DNA of 8,078 bases from an uncultured Clostridia bacterium (GTDB lineage: Bacteria; Bacillota; Clostridia; Christensenellales; Aristaeellaceae), in contig CAKTTM010000078.1 of the NCBI GenBank assembly GCA_934615145.1, positions 1 to 8,078 on the forward strand, in the 5' to 3' direction. This document shows, piece after piece, positions 1-6,678 of this stretch (the stretch's first letter is position 1; every line of letters starts with the position of its first letter). A model generated the notes under the pieces. The model was not told the DNA's origin and made no database searches. It worked only from the letters and a program-made list of their open reading frames with translations. The position numbers and the translations under genes are program-made.

Positions 1-873
1 AAGCACAAGTGGATGGGCCTGCCCATGATCCGCGGCGCCGTCAACATGGCGCTGATGATGAGCCTGGGCATGAAGGTCCTCTCCGCCTCCGGCGAGATGA
101 GCGGCATCATGGACGAGGAGCCCTCCAAGTTCGAAAAGTGGCTGGCGGCCAAGCTGGGCAAGGGCGTTGACAAGGTGGTCATGGGCCTGGCCATGGTGCT
201 GGCCCTGGCGCTGTCGGTCGGCCTCTTTGTCCTGCTGCCCAACTGGCCCGTCAAGGCCCTGCGCGCCGCCGGCTGGTCGCTGCTGGGGACCAACCTGATC
301 GCCGGTCTCATCCGCACCCTGGTGCTGGTGGCCTACCTGATCTTCTGCGGCCTTATCCCCGATATGCGCCGCACCTTCCAGTACCACGGCGCCGAGCACA
401 AGACCGTCTACTGCCACGAGGCCGACATGCCCTTGACGCCGCAGAACGCCCAGACCTTCTCCACCCTGCACCCGCGCTGCGGCACCAGCTTTTTGCTGAT
501 CACCTTCGTCTTTTCCATCCTCTTCTATTCGGTGCTCGATCAGGCCATCTTCTCCTTCACCGCCTTTGACCTGGCCCAGCACTACCTGCTGCGCATCGGC
601 AGCCGCCTGCTGCTGCTGCCCCTGGTCGCCGGCATCAGCTATGAGATCTTAAAGGGCCTGGCCCATGCCGGCACGCCCCTGGCCCGCGCCCTGCGCTGGC
701 CCGGCATGCAGCTGCAGCGCCTGACCACCCGCCAGCCCACCCTGGAGATGCTGGAAGTGGCCATCGCCGCCATGAACGCCGCCCTCCACGGCCTGCCCGA
801 GGGCGAGACTACCGATGAAGGCTACACCCTGCTGCCCAAGTCAGCCCCTGCGGAGCCTGTCGCCAGCGCATGA
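1..873 (+). CDS. DUF1385 (YqhQ-like) polytopic membrane protein, 5'-truncated by window edge
   Basis: Membrane protein of the DUF1385 family, of unknown biochemical function. The reading frame is open from base 1, and the codons before the first ATG (position 13) encode K-H-K-W in frame. The stretch around PMIRGAVNM normally lies inside the protein, so the true start is upstream of the window; about 290 residues are visible. Hydrophobic segments lie at about nt 181-245, 280-355, 480-540 and 590-660. The most conserved part is the soluble stretch GAEHKTVYCHEAD (nt 388-426), with its Glu/His/Cys-rich core, followed by HPRCGTSF; these are hallmarks of the family and could bind a metal (inference). 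The C-terminal tail after about nt 720 is predicted soluble and ends in an Ala/Pro-rich stretch. The TGA stop overlaps the prmC ATG by 4 nt (ATGA), so the two are translationally coupled. DUF1385 next to prmC-prfA is a common Bacillota arrangement. Confidence 0.9.
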   Translation, partial: KHKWMGLPMIRGAVNMALMMSLGMKVLSASGEMSGIMDEEPSKFEKWLAAKLGKGVDKVVMGLAMVLALALSVGLFVLLPNWPVKALRAAGWSLLGTNLIAGLIRTLVLVAYLIFCGLIPDMRRTFQYHGAEHKTVYCHEADMPLTPQNAQTFSTLHPRCGTSFLLITFVFSILFYSVLDQAIFSFTAFDLAQHYLLRIGSRLLLLPLVAGISYEILKGLAHAGTPLARALRWPGMQLQRLTTRQPTLEMLEVAIAAMNAALHGLPEGETTDEGYTLLPKSAPAEPVASA

Positions 874-1700
874 GCATCCGCGCCCTGCTCAAGCGCGCGG
901 CCGAGGCCCTGGCCACGGCCGGCGTGCCCGACCCCCAGGTGGACGCCGCGCTGCTGCTGGGGCATGTGATGGCGCTCAGCCGCCTGCAGGTGCTGCTCAG
1001 CGGCGACAAGGAGCCAAGCCCTGACCAGCGTCAGGCCTTTGACCGCCTGCTGGCCCGCCGCCTGACGCGCGAGCCGCTGCAGTACATCCTGGGCAGCGCG
1101 CACTTCATGGGCCATGAGTTCTTGGTCAGGCCCGGCGTGCTCATCCCGCGCGCCGATACCGAGCCCCTGGCCCAGCAGGCGCTGGCCCGGCTGCGGCCCG
1201 GCCACAGGGCGCTTGACCTGTGCACAGGCACCGGCGCCATCGCCATCAGCCTGAAGCTGGGCTGCCCCGAGGCAGATGTCACGGCCAGCGATCTGTCGCC
1301 CGATGCCCTGGCCCTGGCCCGCGACAACGCGGCGCGCCTCAAGGCCGATATCGATCTAGTGCAGGGCGATCTGCTGGCCCCTTTTGCCGGCCAGCGCTTT
1401 GACCTGATCGCCTGCAACCCGCCCTATATCCCCTCCCTGGAGCTGGACAGCCTGCAGGAGGAGGTCAAGCGCGAGCCGCGCCTGGCGCTGGATGGCGGCG
1501 CGGACGGCCTGGACCTCTATCGGCGCCTCATCGCCCAGGCACCGCAGCACTTGAAGCCCGGCGGCTGGCTGCTGCTGGAGATGGGCGACGGGCAGCAGCA
1601 GGCGCTGGAGGCCCTGATCCGCCTTGATTTCACCAGCGCCCAAGTGTACACTGATGCCGGCGGCCTGCCCCGCGTGCTGGCGGCCTGTTTGAGTGATTGA
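870..1700 (+). CDS. prmC: Peptide chain release factor N5-glutamine methyltransferase PrmC (HemK)
   Basis: SAM-dependent cytoplasmic methyltransferase that methylates the side-chain amide of the glutamine in the GGQ motif of RF1 and RF2, which speeds peptide release. The protein has 276 residues, normal for the family. An N-terminal helical substrate-recognition domain spans about residues 1-85. It is followed by the IPRADTE motif (92-98; the usual form is IPRPxTE), the SAM-binding glycine loop DLCTGTG (116-122) and the diagnostic catalytic NPPY motif (183-186) that positions the target amide. LKPGGWLLLEMG near residue 230 is the usual late strand of the Rossmann fold. The ATG lies inside the upstream stop (ATGA overlap), so translation is probably coupled to the DUF1385 gene. 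Its substrate, release factor 1, is encoded 25 nt downstream. The Pro-to-Ala change in IPRPxTE is minor and no key residue is missing. Confidence 0.96.
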   Translation: MSIRALLKRAAEALATAGVPDPQVDAALLLGHVMALSRLQVLLSGDKEPSPDQRQAFDRLLARRLTREPLQYILGSAHFMGHEFLVRPGVLIPRADTEPLAQQALARLRPGHRALDLCTGTGAIAISLKLGCPEADVTASDLSPDALALARDNAARLKADIDLVQGDLLAPFAGQRFDLIACNPPYIPSLELDSLQEEVKREPRLALDGGADGLDLYRRLIAQAPQHLKPGGWLLLEMGDGQQQALEALIRLDFTSAQVYTDAGGLPRVLAACLSD

Positions 1701-1725
1701 GTTCAGTATACTGTGAAAGGGTTTT

Positions 1726-2802
1726 ATGGCCTCACTGGAAGAACAATTCAGCTGGATGGATGCCCGCTATGACGAGCTGGGCGTCGCCTGCTCTCAAAAC
1801 GATGTGATACTGGACCTGCCCCGCTGGCAGGCCCTGATGAAGGAGCGCGCCGGCCTGGAAGAGGCGGTGCTGTGCTGGCGCGAGCATCAGGCGCTGGCAG
1901 AGCAGATAGACTCCACCCGCGAACTGCTGGACAACCCTGAGCTGGGCGACCTGGCCGCAGCCGAGCTGCCCGAGCTGGAAGACAGACAGACAGAACTGCG
2001 CGAGCAGCTGCGCCGCCACCTGATCCCCAAGGACCCCAATGACGAGCGCAATGTGGTCATTGAGATCAGGGCCGGCGCCGGCGGCGACGAGGCCAGCCTC
2101 TTTGGTGCCATGCTGCAGCGCATGTACACCCGCTACGCCGAGCGCCATGGCTACAAGGTGGATTTGATCAGCCTGAGCGATACCGAGCTTGGCGGCGTCA
2201 AGGAGGCGGTGTTCATGTTGTCTGGCGTGGGCGCCTTTAGCCGTATGAAGTTTGAAAGCGGGGTGCACCGCATACAGCGCGTGCCCAGCACCGAAAACCA
2301 GGGCCGCATCCACACCAGCACCGCCACGGTGGCCGTGCTGCCCGAGGCGGACGAGGTGGACGCCGCCATCGATATGAACGACCTGCGCTTTGACTATTAC
2401 CGCGCCAGCGGCCACGGCGGCCAGTACATCAACAAGACCGACTCCGCCGTGCGCATCACCCACCTGCCCACCGGCCTGGTCGTCACCTGTCAGGATGAGA
2501 AGAGCCAGCTGAAAAACAAGGAGCAGGCGCTCAAGGTGCTGCGCAGCCGCCTGTATGAGCAGCGCCAGGCCGAGCAAAACGCCCTCTACGCGCAAAACCG
2601 CAAGGGCCAGATCGGCACCGGCGACCGCAGCGAGCGCATCCGCACCTATAACTTCCCCCAGGGCCGCGTGACCGATCACCGCATCAACCTGACCCTCTAC
2701 CGCATCAATGACATCTTTGACGGCGATCTGGATGAGCTCATCGACGCGCTCACCATCGCCCAGCAGTCACAGGATATGAAGGACCTGGCCCTCGAGGCCT
2801 GA
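1726..2802 (+). CDS. prfA: Peptide chain release factor 1 (RF1)
   Basis: Class I release factor that reads UAA and UAG in the ribosomal A site and triggers peptidyl-tRNA hydrolysis. The 358 residues match the usual length of about 360. The N-terminal coiled-coil domain spans about residues 1-100, followed by the GAGGDEA segment near 116-122. The anticodon-like tripeptide is PST (187-189) within RVPSTENQGRIHTST. It fits the RF1 PxT pattern and excludes RF2, which has SPF. The catalytic GGQ is at 231-233, in the context SGHGGQYINKTDSAVRITH. Q233 is the expected target of the adjacent PrmC. A GAAAGG ribosome binding site at 1715-1720 lies 5 nt before the ATG. The gene itself ends in UGA, which RF1 cannot read, so its own termination depends on RF2. 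It is followed after 16 nt by an envelope-protein gene with no terminator between them. Confidence 0.97.
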   Translation: MASLEEQFSWMDARYDELGVACSQNDVILDLPRWQALMKERAGLEEAVLCWREHQALAEQIDSTRELLDNPELGDLAAAELPELEDRQTELREQLRRHLIPKDPNDERNVVIEIRAGAGGDEASLFGAMLQRMYTRYAERHGYKVDLISLSDTELGGVKEAVFMLSGVGAFSRMKFESGVHRIQRVPSTENQGRIHTSTATVAVLPEADEVDAAIDMNDLRFDYYRASGHGGQYINKTDSAVRITHLPTGLVVTCQDEKSQLKNKEQALKVLRSRLYEQRQAEQNALYAQNRKGQIGTGDRSERIRTYNFPQGRVTDHRINLTLYRINDIFDGDLDELIDALTIAQQSQDMKDLALEA

Positions 2803-2818
2803 GATACAGGAGGGAGCT

Positions 2819-3376
2819 ATGCAGGGCAGACAAGCACCGGACCGCCGGCCGATGAGCCGGGGCAACAAGCTCTTGATCGCAGTGGGCCTGCTGCTGATCG
2901 TGGGCTTTGGCGCGATCACGCTCTACCCCAATTTGGCGGCCCGCCGCCCGCAGGCCACTGTGGTGCCCTCCGGCCCGCCCACGCCCACCATCGACCCCCA
3001 GGCCAATTACCCCGCCATCGATGAGGCGCTGGACAGCATCACGCCCACGCCCGCGCCCACGCCGGCCATCTTTGTGGTGCCCGAGACCCAGGTGCCCCCC
3101 GCCACCCAGGTGCCCAACTTTGAGATGACGCCCAAGCCCAGCGATGTGCCCACGCTCAAGACCGGCTCCAGCGGCGACGATGTGCGCGCGGTGCAGGCCA
3201 GGCTGATCGAGCTGGGCTACCTGCGCACCGGCAGCAACGACGGCGTCTACGGTAAGGGCACCGCCAACGCGGTACGCGCCTTCCAGCAGGCCAATGGCCT
3301 GGGCGTGGACGGCGCCGCTGGGCCCAAGACCATTGAGAAGCTCTTTTCGCCCGACGCGGTCAGAAAACCGGACTAA
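2819..3376 (+). CDS. Membrane-anchored protein with C-terminal peptidoglycan-binding (PG_binding_1) domain
   Basis: Predicted type II membrane protein of 185 residues facing the cell wall. A short basic N-terminus (1-17, five Arg and one Lys) is followed by one hydrophobic helix (about 18-36). Next is a Pro/Thr-rich spacer (about 44-112, with repeated PTP, TPAPTP and VPP units), low in complexity and probably extended. The C-terminal domain (about 113-178) has the PG_binding_1 pattern: GSSGDDVRAVQ, then LIELGYL, DGVYGKGTANAVRAFQQANGLGVDGAAGPKT split over its three helices. This domain recognises peptidoglycan in many wall hydrolases, but no catalytic domain is present here. The start at 2819 is supported by AGGAGGG at 2808-2814, although the 4-nt spacer is short; the alternative ATG at 2852 has no ribosome binding site. 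Its place between prfA and the envelope genes suggests a wall tether or scaffold (inference). It ends in TAA, the only TAA stop in the window. Confidence 0.85.
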   Translation: MQGRQAPDRRPMSRGNKLLIAVGLLLIVGFGAITLYPNLAARRPQATVVPSGPPTPTIDPQANYPAIDEALDSITPTPAPTPAIFVVPETQVPPATQVPNFEMTPKPSDVPTLKTGSSGDDVRAVQARLIELGYLRTGSNDGVYGKGTANAVRAFQQANGLGVDGAAGPKTIEKLFSPDAVRKPD

Positions 3377-3420
3377 TCTGCGCTGAGCGCCCCGCCCTGC
3401 ACCCCTTCTACCCGACCGAC

Positions 3421-3426
3421 AGGAGG
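3421..3426 (+). promoter_or_regulatory. Strong Shine-Dalgarno site fixing a TTG start
   Basis: AGGAGG lies 6 nt before the TTG at 3433. This match and spacing decide the start of the first SGNH gene, because no in-frame ATG nearby has a comparable site and translation from the TTG gives a complete signal peptide. Confidence 0.8.
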
Positions 3427-3432
3427 ATAGCC

Positions 3433-4155
3433 TTGCGACGTATCAGCCTATGCATCCTGTGCGCGATCATGTGCGTTTTTTACCATGCCTTGCCTGTTGC
3501 CGCCGCGCAGGATGAGGAGGCCATCATCGCGGCCTTCTACGACGATGCGGTGCTGGTGGGCGACTCGGTGATGCAGCAGATCGGCCGCTACAAGATGGCC
3601 CAGGACGAGAAGGGCCGGATGCTGCTGGGCAGGGCGCGCTTTCTGACGGCGTCGAGCTACACCCTCTATCAGGGCAGCCGCATCACGCCGCTGACACACA
3701 AGGTGGCCTTCCGCATGGGCGGCGAGCGCATCAGCCTGTCCAAGGCCCTCAAGCGCATGGGGGCCGGCAAGGCCATCATCCTGCTGGGCCTCAACGACCA
3801 GGCGGGCGACAGGCTGCAAAACGACATCAAGATGTACGCTCGCCTGATCGACTTAAACCGCAAGGACAACCCCCATATGCAGCTGATCGCCATGTCGGTG
3901 ACACCCATCATGAAAAGCGCTCAGACCAAGACGCTCAATCAAAAGAACTTTGACGCCTTTAATGAAGCCTTGCAGGCGCTGTGTGAGGAGCAGGGCCTGC
4001 TCTACCTGGACATGGCCAGCCACCTCAAGGACGACAAGGGCTTCCTCAACCCGGCCTATTTTTCCGAGGACCGCGTGCACCTAAACCGCGAGGGCATGGA
4101 GGTCTTCATTGAGCGCCTGCGGGCCTTTGCCCTGGAACACAGCGCCCAGCCCTGA
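3433..4155 (+). CDS. Secreted SGNH/GDSL-type esterase/acyltransferase-like protein (paralogue 1)
   Basis: Exported SGNH-fold protein of 240 residues, starting at TTG. The signal peptide is MRRISLCILCAIMCVF and onward, with likely cleavage after the VAAA region near residue 25. SGNH blocks visible: block I VGDSV with candidate nucleophile S45; block III LLGLND with N121 for the oxyanion hole; block V SEDRVHLN with a canonical D213-x-x-H216 pair. Block II is less clear: the stretch ASSYTLYQGSR has S75 where the downstream paralogue has Gly. SGNH proteins hydrolyse or transfer acyl esters on lipids and glycans. Beside an MBOAT gene, the likely role is acyl transfer to, or removal from, an extracellular polymer (inference). 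It is 56 nt from the upstream gene with no promoter or terminator seen. The TGA stop is followed at once by the leader of the next paralogue. The substrate cannot be read from the sequence. Confidence 0.85.
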   Translation: MRRISLCILCAIMCVFYHALPVAAAQDEEAIIAAFYDDAVLVGDSVMQQIGRYKMAQDEKGRMLLGRARFLTASSYTLYQGSRITPLTHKVAFRMGGERISLSKALKRMGAGKAIILLGLNDQAGDRLQNDIKMYARLIDLNRKDNPHMQLIAMSVTPIMKSAQTKTLNQKNFDAFNEALQALCEEQGLLYLDMASHLKDDKGFLNPAYFSEDRVHLNREGMEVFIERLRAFALEHSAQP

Positions 4156-4162
4156 TGAACCA

Positions 4163-4168
4163 AAGGAG
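4163..4168 (+). promoter_or_regulatory. Shine-Dalgarno site choosing the internal ATG at 4176
   Basis: AAGGAG lies 7 nt before the ATG at 4176. The earlier in-frame ATG at 4155 overlaps the previous stop but has no such site, and its extra seven residues (MNQRRTP) would only lengthen the n-region of the signal peptide. The 4176 start is therefore preferred. Confidence 0.75.
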
Positions 4169-4175
4169 AACACCC

Positions 4176-4892
4176 ATGAAGCGACTGATCGCCCTGCTGC
4201 TGTGCTGCCTGATGCTGCCTGCACTGGCAGCGCCTACAGCACCCGAGGCCCTGAGCGCCTATTATGACGAGGCCGTCTTCGTGGGGGATTCCATCCTGCG
4301 GGGGCTGCACAGCCTGCAGGTACAAAGCCGCAAGCAGGGCCAGCCCATCCTTGGCCAGGCGCGCTTTCTGGCGGCCAATGGCTATACACTCTATCAGGGC
4401 AGCCGCCTGCGCCCAGGCAGTGGCGAGCAGGATATCAACCTGACGCTGGACGGCAGGGCGGTCAGCCTGCACGATGGCCTCAAGCGCATGGAGGCCAAGG
4501 CCGCCTATATCATGCTGGGCCTCAATGACAGCGCGGGCTCACGGCTGGACAAGCAGATAGGCTTTTACGAAAAGCTGATCGCCCAGGTGCTGGAGGCCCG
4601 GCCGGGCATCCAGCTCACCATCCTGTCCGTCAGCCCGCTGCGCCCCGCCGCCGAAAACAAGCGCCGCAACCAGCAGAATCTGGACAGCTTCAACCAGGCG
4701 CTGAGCGAGCTGTGCCAGCGGCTCAATATCGGCTATCTGGATGTGGCAAGCGCGCTCAAAGATGAGAGCGGCTACCTGCGGCTGGACTACAGCTCCGACC
4801 GCATGGTGCACTTGAATGAGCTGGGCTATCAGGCGCTGCTGCAGGCCCTCTACGACCACGCCGCCCGCCAGCTGGAAGGGGCGGCGCCATGA
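4176..4892 (+). CDS. Secreted SGNH/GDSL-type esterase/acyltransferase-like protein (paralogue 2)
   Basis: Exported SGNH-fold protein of 238 residues from the preferred start at 4176. The signal peptide is MKRLIALLLCCLMLPALA, with probable cleavage after ALA or ALAA. It is a clear tandem paralogue of the gene just upstream. Shared stretches are VGDS (candidate nucleophile S39), ARFLxA, TLYQGSR, LKRM, LGLND (N117), LYLD/GYLD and VHLN. Block II here has the expected Gly (ANGYT, G69). Block V reads SSDRMVHLN, so the acid and His are D208 and H212, one residue further apart than the usual D-x-x-H; the family may tolerate this, or another acid may serve. A loop of about six residues around PGSGEQ differs from paralogue 1. 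The gene ends in an ATGA overlap with the lipoprotein gene, showing tight coupling. The role is probably extracellular acyl transfer or deacylation together with the MBOAT protein (inference). Confidence 0.85.
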   Translation: MKRLIALLLCCLMLPALAAPTAPEALSAYYDEAVFVGDSILRGLHSLQVQSRKQGQPILGQARFLAANGYTLYQGSRLRPGSGEQDINLTLDGRAVSLHDGLKRMEAKAAYIMLGLNDSAGSRLDKQIGFYEKLIAQVLEARPGIQLTILSVSPLRPAAENKRRNQQNLDSFNQALSELCQRLNIGYLDVASALKDESGYLRLDYSSDRMVHLNELGYQALLQALYDHAARQLEGAAP

Positions 4893-5344
4893 AAAGGACG
4901 CTGATGGCCATGTCTCTTGCGCTCTGCCTGCTGCTGTCCGGCTGCGCGCCGCAGGCCAAGCAGCCCAAGGCGGCCGATGTCTATGCCGCCATCCAGGCGG
5001 CCAATCTGCTGCCCGATATGGTGGCTGTGCCTGAGGGCAGCCTGCTGGACTTCTACGGCATCGATAGCGCCTGGTATCAGGACGCCGTCTTCATGCTGGC
5101 GGCGGATAGCCTGCGCGCCGACGAGGTCATCATCCTGCGCGCCAAGGAAACCGCGGCGGCAGCGCAGATCGAGAAGATGCTGGGTGAGCGCATGGCGGCC
5201 AAGGCCGAGGAGGCGCTGGGCTACTCGCCCGAACAGCACGCCATCATCCTGCGGGGCAAGTTGATCCGTGAGGGGCTCAACCTGGCGCTGCTGGTCAGCC
5301 CGCAGATCGAGCAGCTGCAGGCCGTCTACGCCAAGCAGTTTTAG
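4889..5344 (+). CDS. DUF4358 lipoprotein
   Basis: Small surface lipoprotein of 151 residues. The signal peptide is MKRTLMAMSLALCLLLSGC with lipobox LSGC, so C19 is the predicted lipidated residue and signal peptidase II site. The rest matches the DUF4358 pattern: a short helix (ADVYAAIQAA), a FYGIDSAWYQD strand segment, the conserved core ADEVIILRAK, an Ala/Glu-rich helix (about 88-112), then a GYSPEQHAIILRGKLI segment and a closing hydrophobic strand ALLVSP. No catalytic residues are recognised and the family's function is not established. DUF4358 genes in Clostridia are often found beside MBOAT, SGNH and DHHW genes (recalled family knowledge), as here. It overlaps the upstream gene by 4 nt, with GGAAGGGG at 4873-4880 as a possible ribosome binding site 8 nt before the ATG. 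It ends in TAG, 3 nt before the MBOAT start. A role as an anchored accessory of the acylation machinery is inference. Confidence 0.87.
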   Translation: MKRTLMAMSLALCLLLSGCAPQAKQPKAADVYAAIQAANLLPDMVAVPEGSLLDFYGIDSAWYQDAVFMLAADSLRADEVIILRAKETAAAAQIEKMLGERMAAKAEEALGYSPEQHAIILRGKLIREGLNLALLVSPQIEQLQAVYAKQF

Positions 5345-5347
5345 CCT

Positions 5348-6676
5348 ATGCTCTTTGCCTCTATTAGCTTTCTGTTCTACTTTCTGCCGCTGCTGCTTCT
5401 GGGCTTCATGCTGCTGCCCAAGGCGCTGCGCCTGCCCTGGCTGCTGTTTGGCAGCCTTGTTTTTTATGCCTGGGGCGAGCCCCGGGCGCTCATGCTGATG
5501 GTGCTGAGCATTGGGCTGAGCTTTGTCTGCGCGCGGCTGACGCTGCGCTGGCCCCGCCATGGCCGGGCGCTGACCGCGCTGTCGGTGGTGGTGCAGCTGG
5601 CGGCGCTTGTCTATTACAAATACATGGGGCTGCTCATCCCCGGCTTTCAGGTGGCGCTGCCGGTGGGCATCTCCTTTTTCACCTTTCAGGCCATCGGCTA
5701 CAGCCTGGATGTCTACCGGCGCGATATCCCGGCCGAGAAGAGCCTCGTCAAGTACGGCAGCTTCATCAGCCTCTTTCCCCAGCTGATTGCAGGGCCCATC
5801 GAGCGCTATGGCGACATCGGCCCGCAGCTGGACGGGGCGCGCTTTAGCTGGCCCGGCTTTGAGCAGGGCGCTCGGCTGCTGATCATCGGCCTGAGCAAAA
5901 AGCTGCTGCTGGCCAACGCCGCGGGCCAGCTATGGGAGGCCCTGAAGGATAGCCCTGCCACCAACGGCTGGCTGGGCAACTGGCTGGGGCTTGTCGCCTT
6001 CGCCTTTCAGATCTACTTTGATTTCTCCGGCTATACCGACATGGCCCGCGGCCTGGGCGCCATGCTGGGCATAGACTTCCGGCAAAACTTCAACTATCCC
6101 TATACCGCGCGCTCGGTGACCGATTACTGGCGGCGCTGGCACATGAGCCTGTCCATCTGGTTTCGCGATTATGTCTATATCCCTCTGGGCGGCAACCGCA
6201 AGGGCCTGCCCCGGCAGCTGCTCAATATCCTGATCGTCTGGGCGCTGACAGGCCTCTGGCACGGCGCCAACCTTAACTTTCTATACTGGGGGCTGTACTA
6301 CGCGCTGTGGCTGATGGCGGAAAAGCTGCTGCTGCTCAGGCTTTATCAGCGCCTGCCCAAGGCGCTTGGGTTTCTGCCCCCGGTGCTGACGGCCCTCATC
6401 GTGCTGCTGGGCTGGGGCATCTTTGCGCTGACAGATATGGCGGCGCTGGGGCAATACCTCGCGGCGCTCTGGCAGGGCCCGGCCTTTGACGCGCGCAGCC
6501 TGGGGCTGCTGCGGGCCTTTCTGCCATTGCTGATTGCCTGTGCCCTGTGCAGCCTGCCCTGGCGCTGGCGGCTGCCCCTCCTGGCCCAGTCCTTCGCGCT
6601 CAGCGCCCTGCTGCTGCTGTCGGTGGCGGCGCTGGCCTCGCAGGGCTACAATCCCTTTCTCTACTTCAGGTTTTAG
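5348..6676 (+). CDS. AlgI-like MBOAT O-acyltransferase (membrane)
   Basis: Polytopic membrane-bound O-acyltransferase of 442 residues that would pass an acyl group from a cytoplasmic donor through the membrane to an extracellular acceptor or partner protein. Family signatures run in order: LPVGISFFTFQAIGYSLDVY (about 107-126), FPQLIAGPIERY (about 144-155), FAFQIYFDFSGYTDMARGLG (about 217-236), NFNYPY, then TDYWRRWHMSLSIWFRDYVYIPLGG (H265) and LTGLWHGANLNFLYWG (H305, the likely catalytic His). The protein ends in YNPFLYFRF, typical of the AlgI branch. About ten or more hydrophobic segments are apparent. It is shorter than AlgI (about 520) and closer to DltB or the compact clostridial members. 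The start lies 3 nt after the TAG of the lipoprotein gene with little ribosome binding site, so re-initiation is likely. The TAG stop is 2 nt before the DHHW gene. No dltA or dltC neighbours are present, which argues against D-alanylation of teichoic acid. Confidence 0.94.
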   Translation: MLFASISFLFYFLPLLLLGFMLLPKALRLPWLLFGSLVFYAWGEPRALMLMVLSIGLSFVCARLTLRWPRHGRALTALSVVVQLAALVYYKYMGLLIPGFQVALPVGISFFTFQAIGYSLDVYRRDIPAEKSLVKYGSFISLFPQLIAGPIERYGDIGPQLDGARFSWPGFEQGARLLIIGLSKKLLLANAAGQLWEALKDSPATNGWLGNWLGLVAFAFQIYFDFSGYTDMARGLGAMLGIDFRQNFNYPYTARSVTDYWRRWHMSLSIWFRDYVYIPLGGNRKGLPRQLLNILIVWALTGLWHGANLNFLYWGLYYALWLMAEKLLLLRLYQRLPKALGFLPPVLTALIVLLGWGIFALTDMAALGQYLAALWQGPAFDARSLGLLRAFLPLLIACALCSLPWRWRLPLLAQSFALSALLLLSVAALASQGYNPFLYFRF

Positions 6677-6678
6677 CG

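Noticed and set aside
1732..2679. Long minus-strand open frame (315 codons) opposite prfA
   Set aside because: prfA is unmistakable on the + strand. The antisense product is Ala/Gly/Val/Leu-rich, has no recognisable motif and no ribosome binding site, as expected for the complement of GC-rich codons.
1726..2802. Release factor gene as prfB (RF2) with programmed frameshift
   Set aside because: The recognition tripeptide is PxT (PST) rather than SPF, and the frame is continuous with no internal stop near the start.
3380..3390. Small hairpin GCGC-TGA-GCGC after the PG-binding gene as a terminator
   Set aside because: The stem is only 4 bp and is followed by C-rich sequence with no T-tract, so it would not terminate transcription.
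4155..4175. Start of the second SGNH gene at the ATG overlapping the previous stop
   Set aside because: It has no ribosome binding site, whereas AAGGAG is placed 7 nt before the ATG at 4176, which also gives a standard signal peptide.
4850..5560. Minus-strand open frame (236 codons) opposite the lipoprotein gene and MBOAT start
   Set aside because: It crosses two well-supported + strand genes and is a Gln/Arg-rich low-complexity shadow.
5348..6676. MBOAT as DltB of a teichoic acid D-alanylation operon
   Set aside because: No dltA, dltC or dltD-like gene is present. The partners are SGNH, DUF4358 and DHHW proteins, and the C-terminus and motifs fit the AlgI branch.
6547..6678. Upstream extension of the DHHW gene to an ATG inside the MBOAT gene
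   Set aside because: It would overlap the MBOAT gene by 130 nt and add an Ala/Pro-rich stretch typical of out-of-frame translation before a proper signal anchor. The ATG at 6679 fits the signal anchor and operon spacing.
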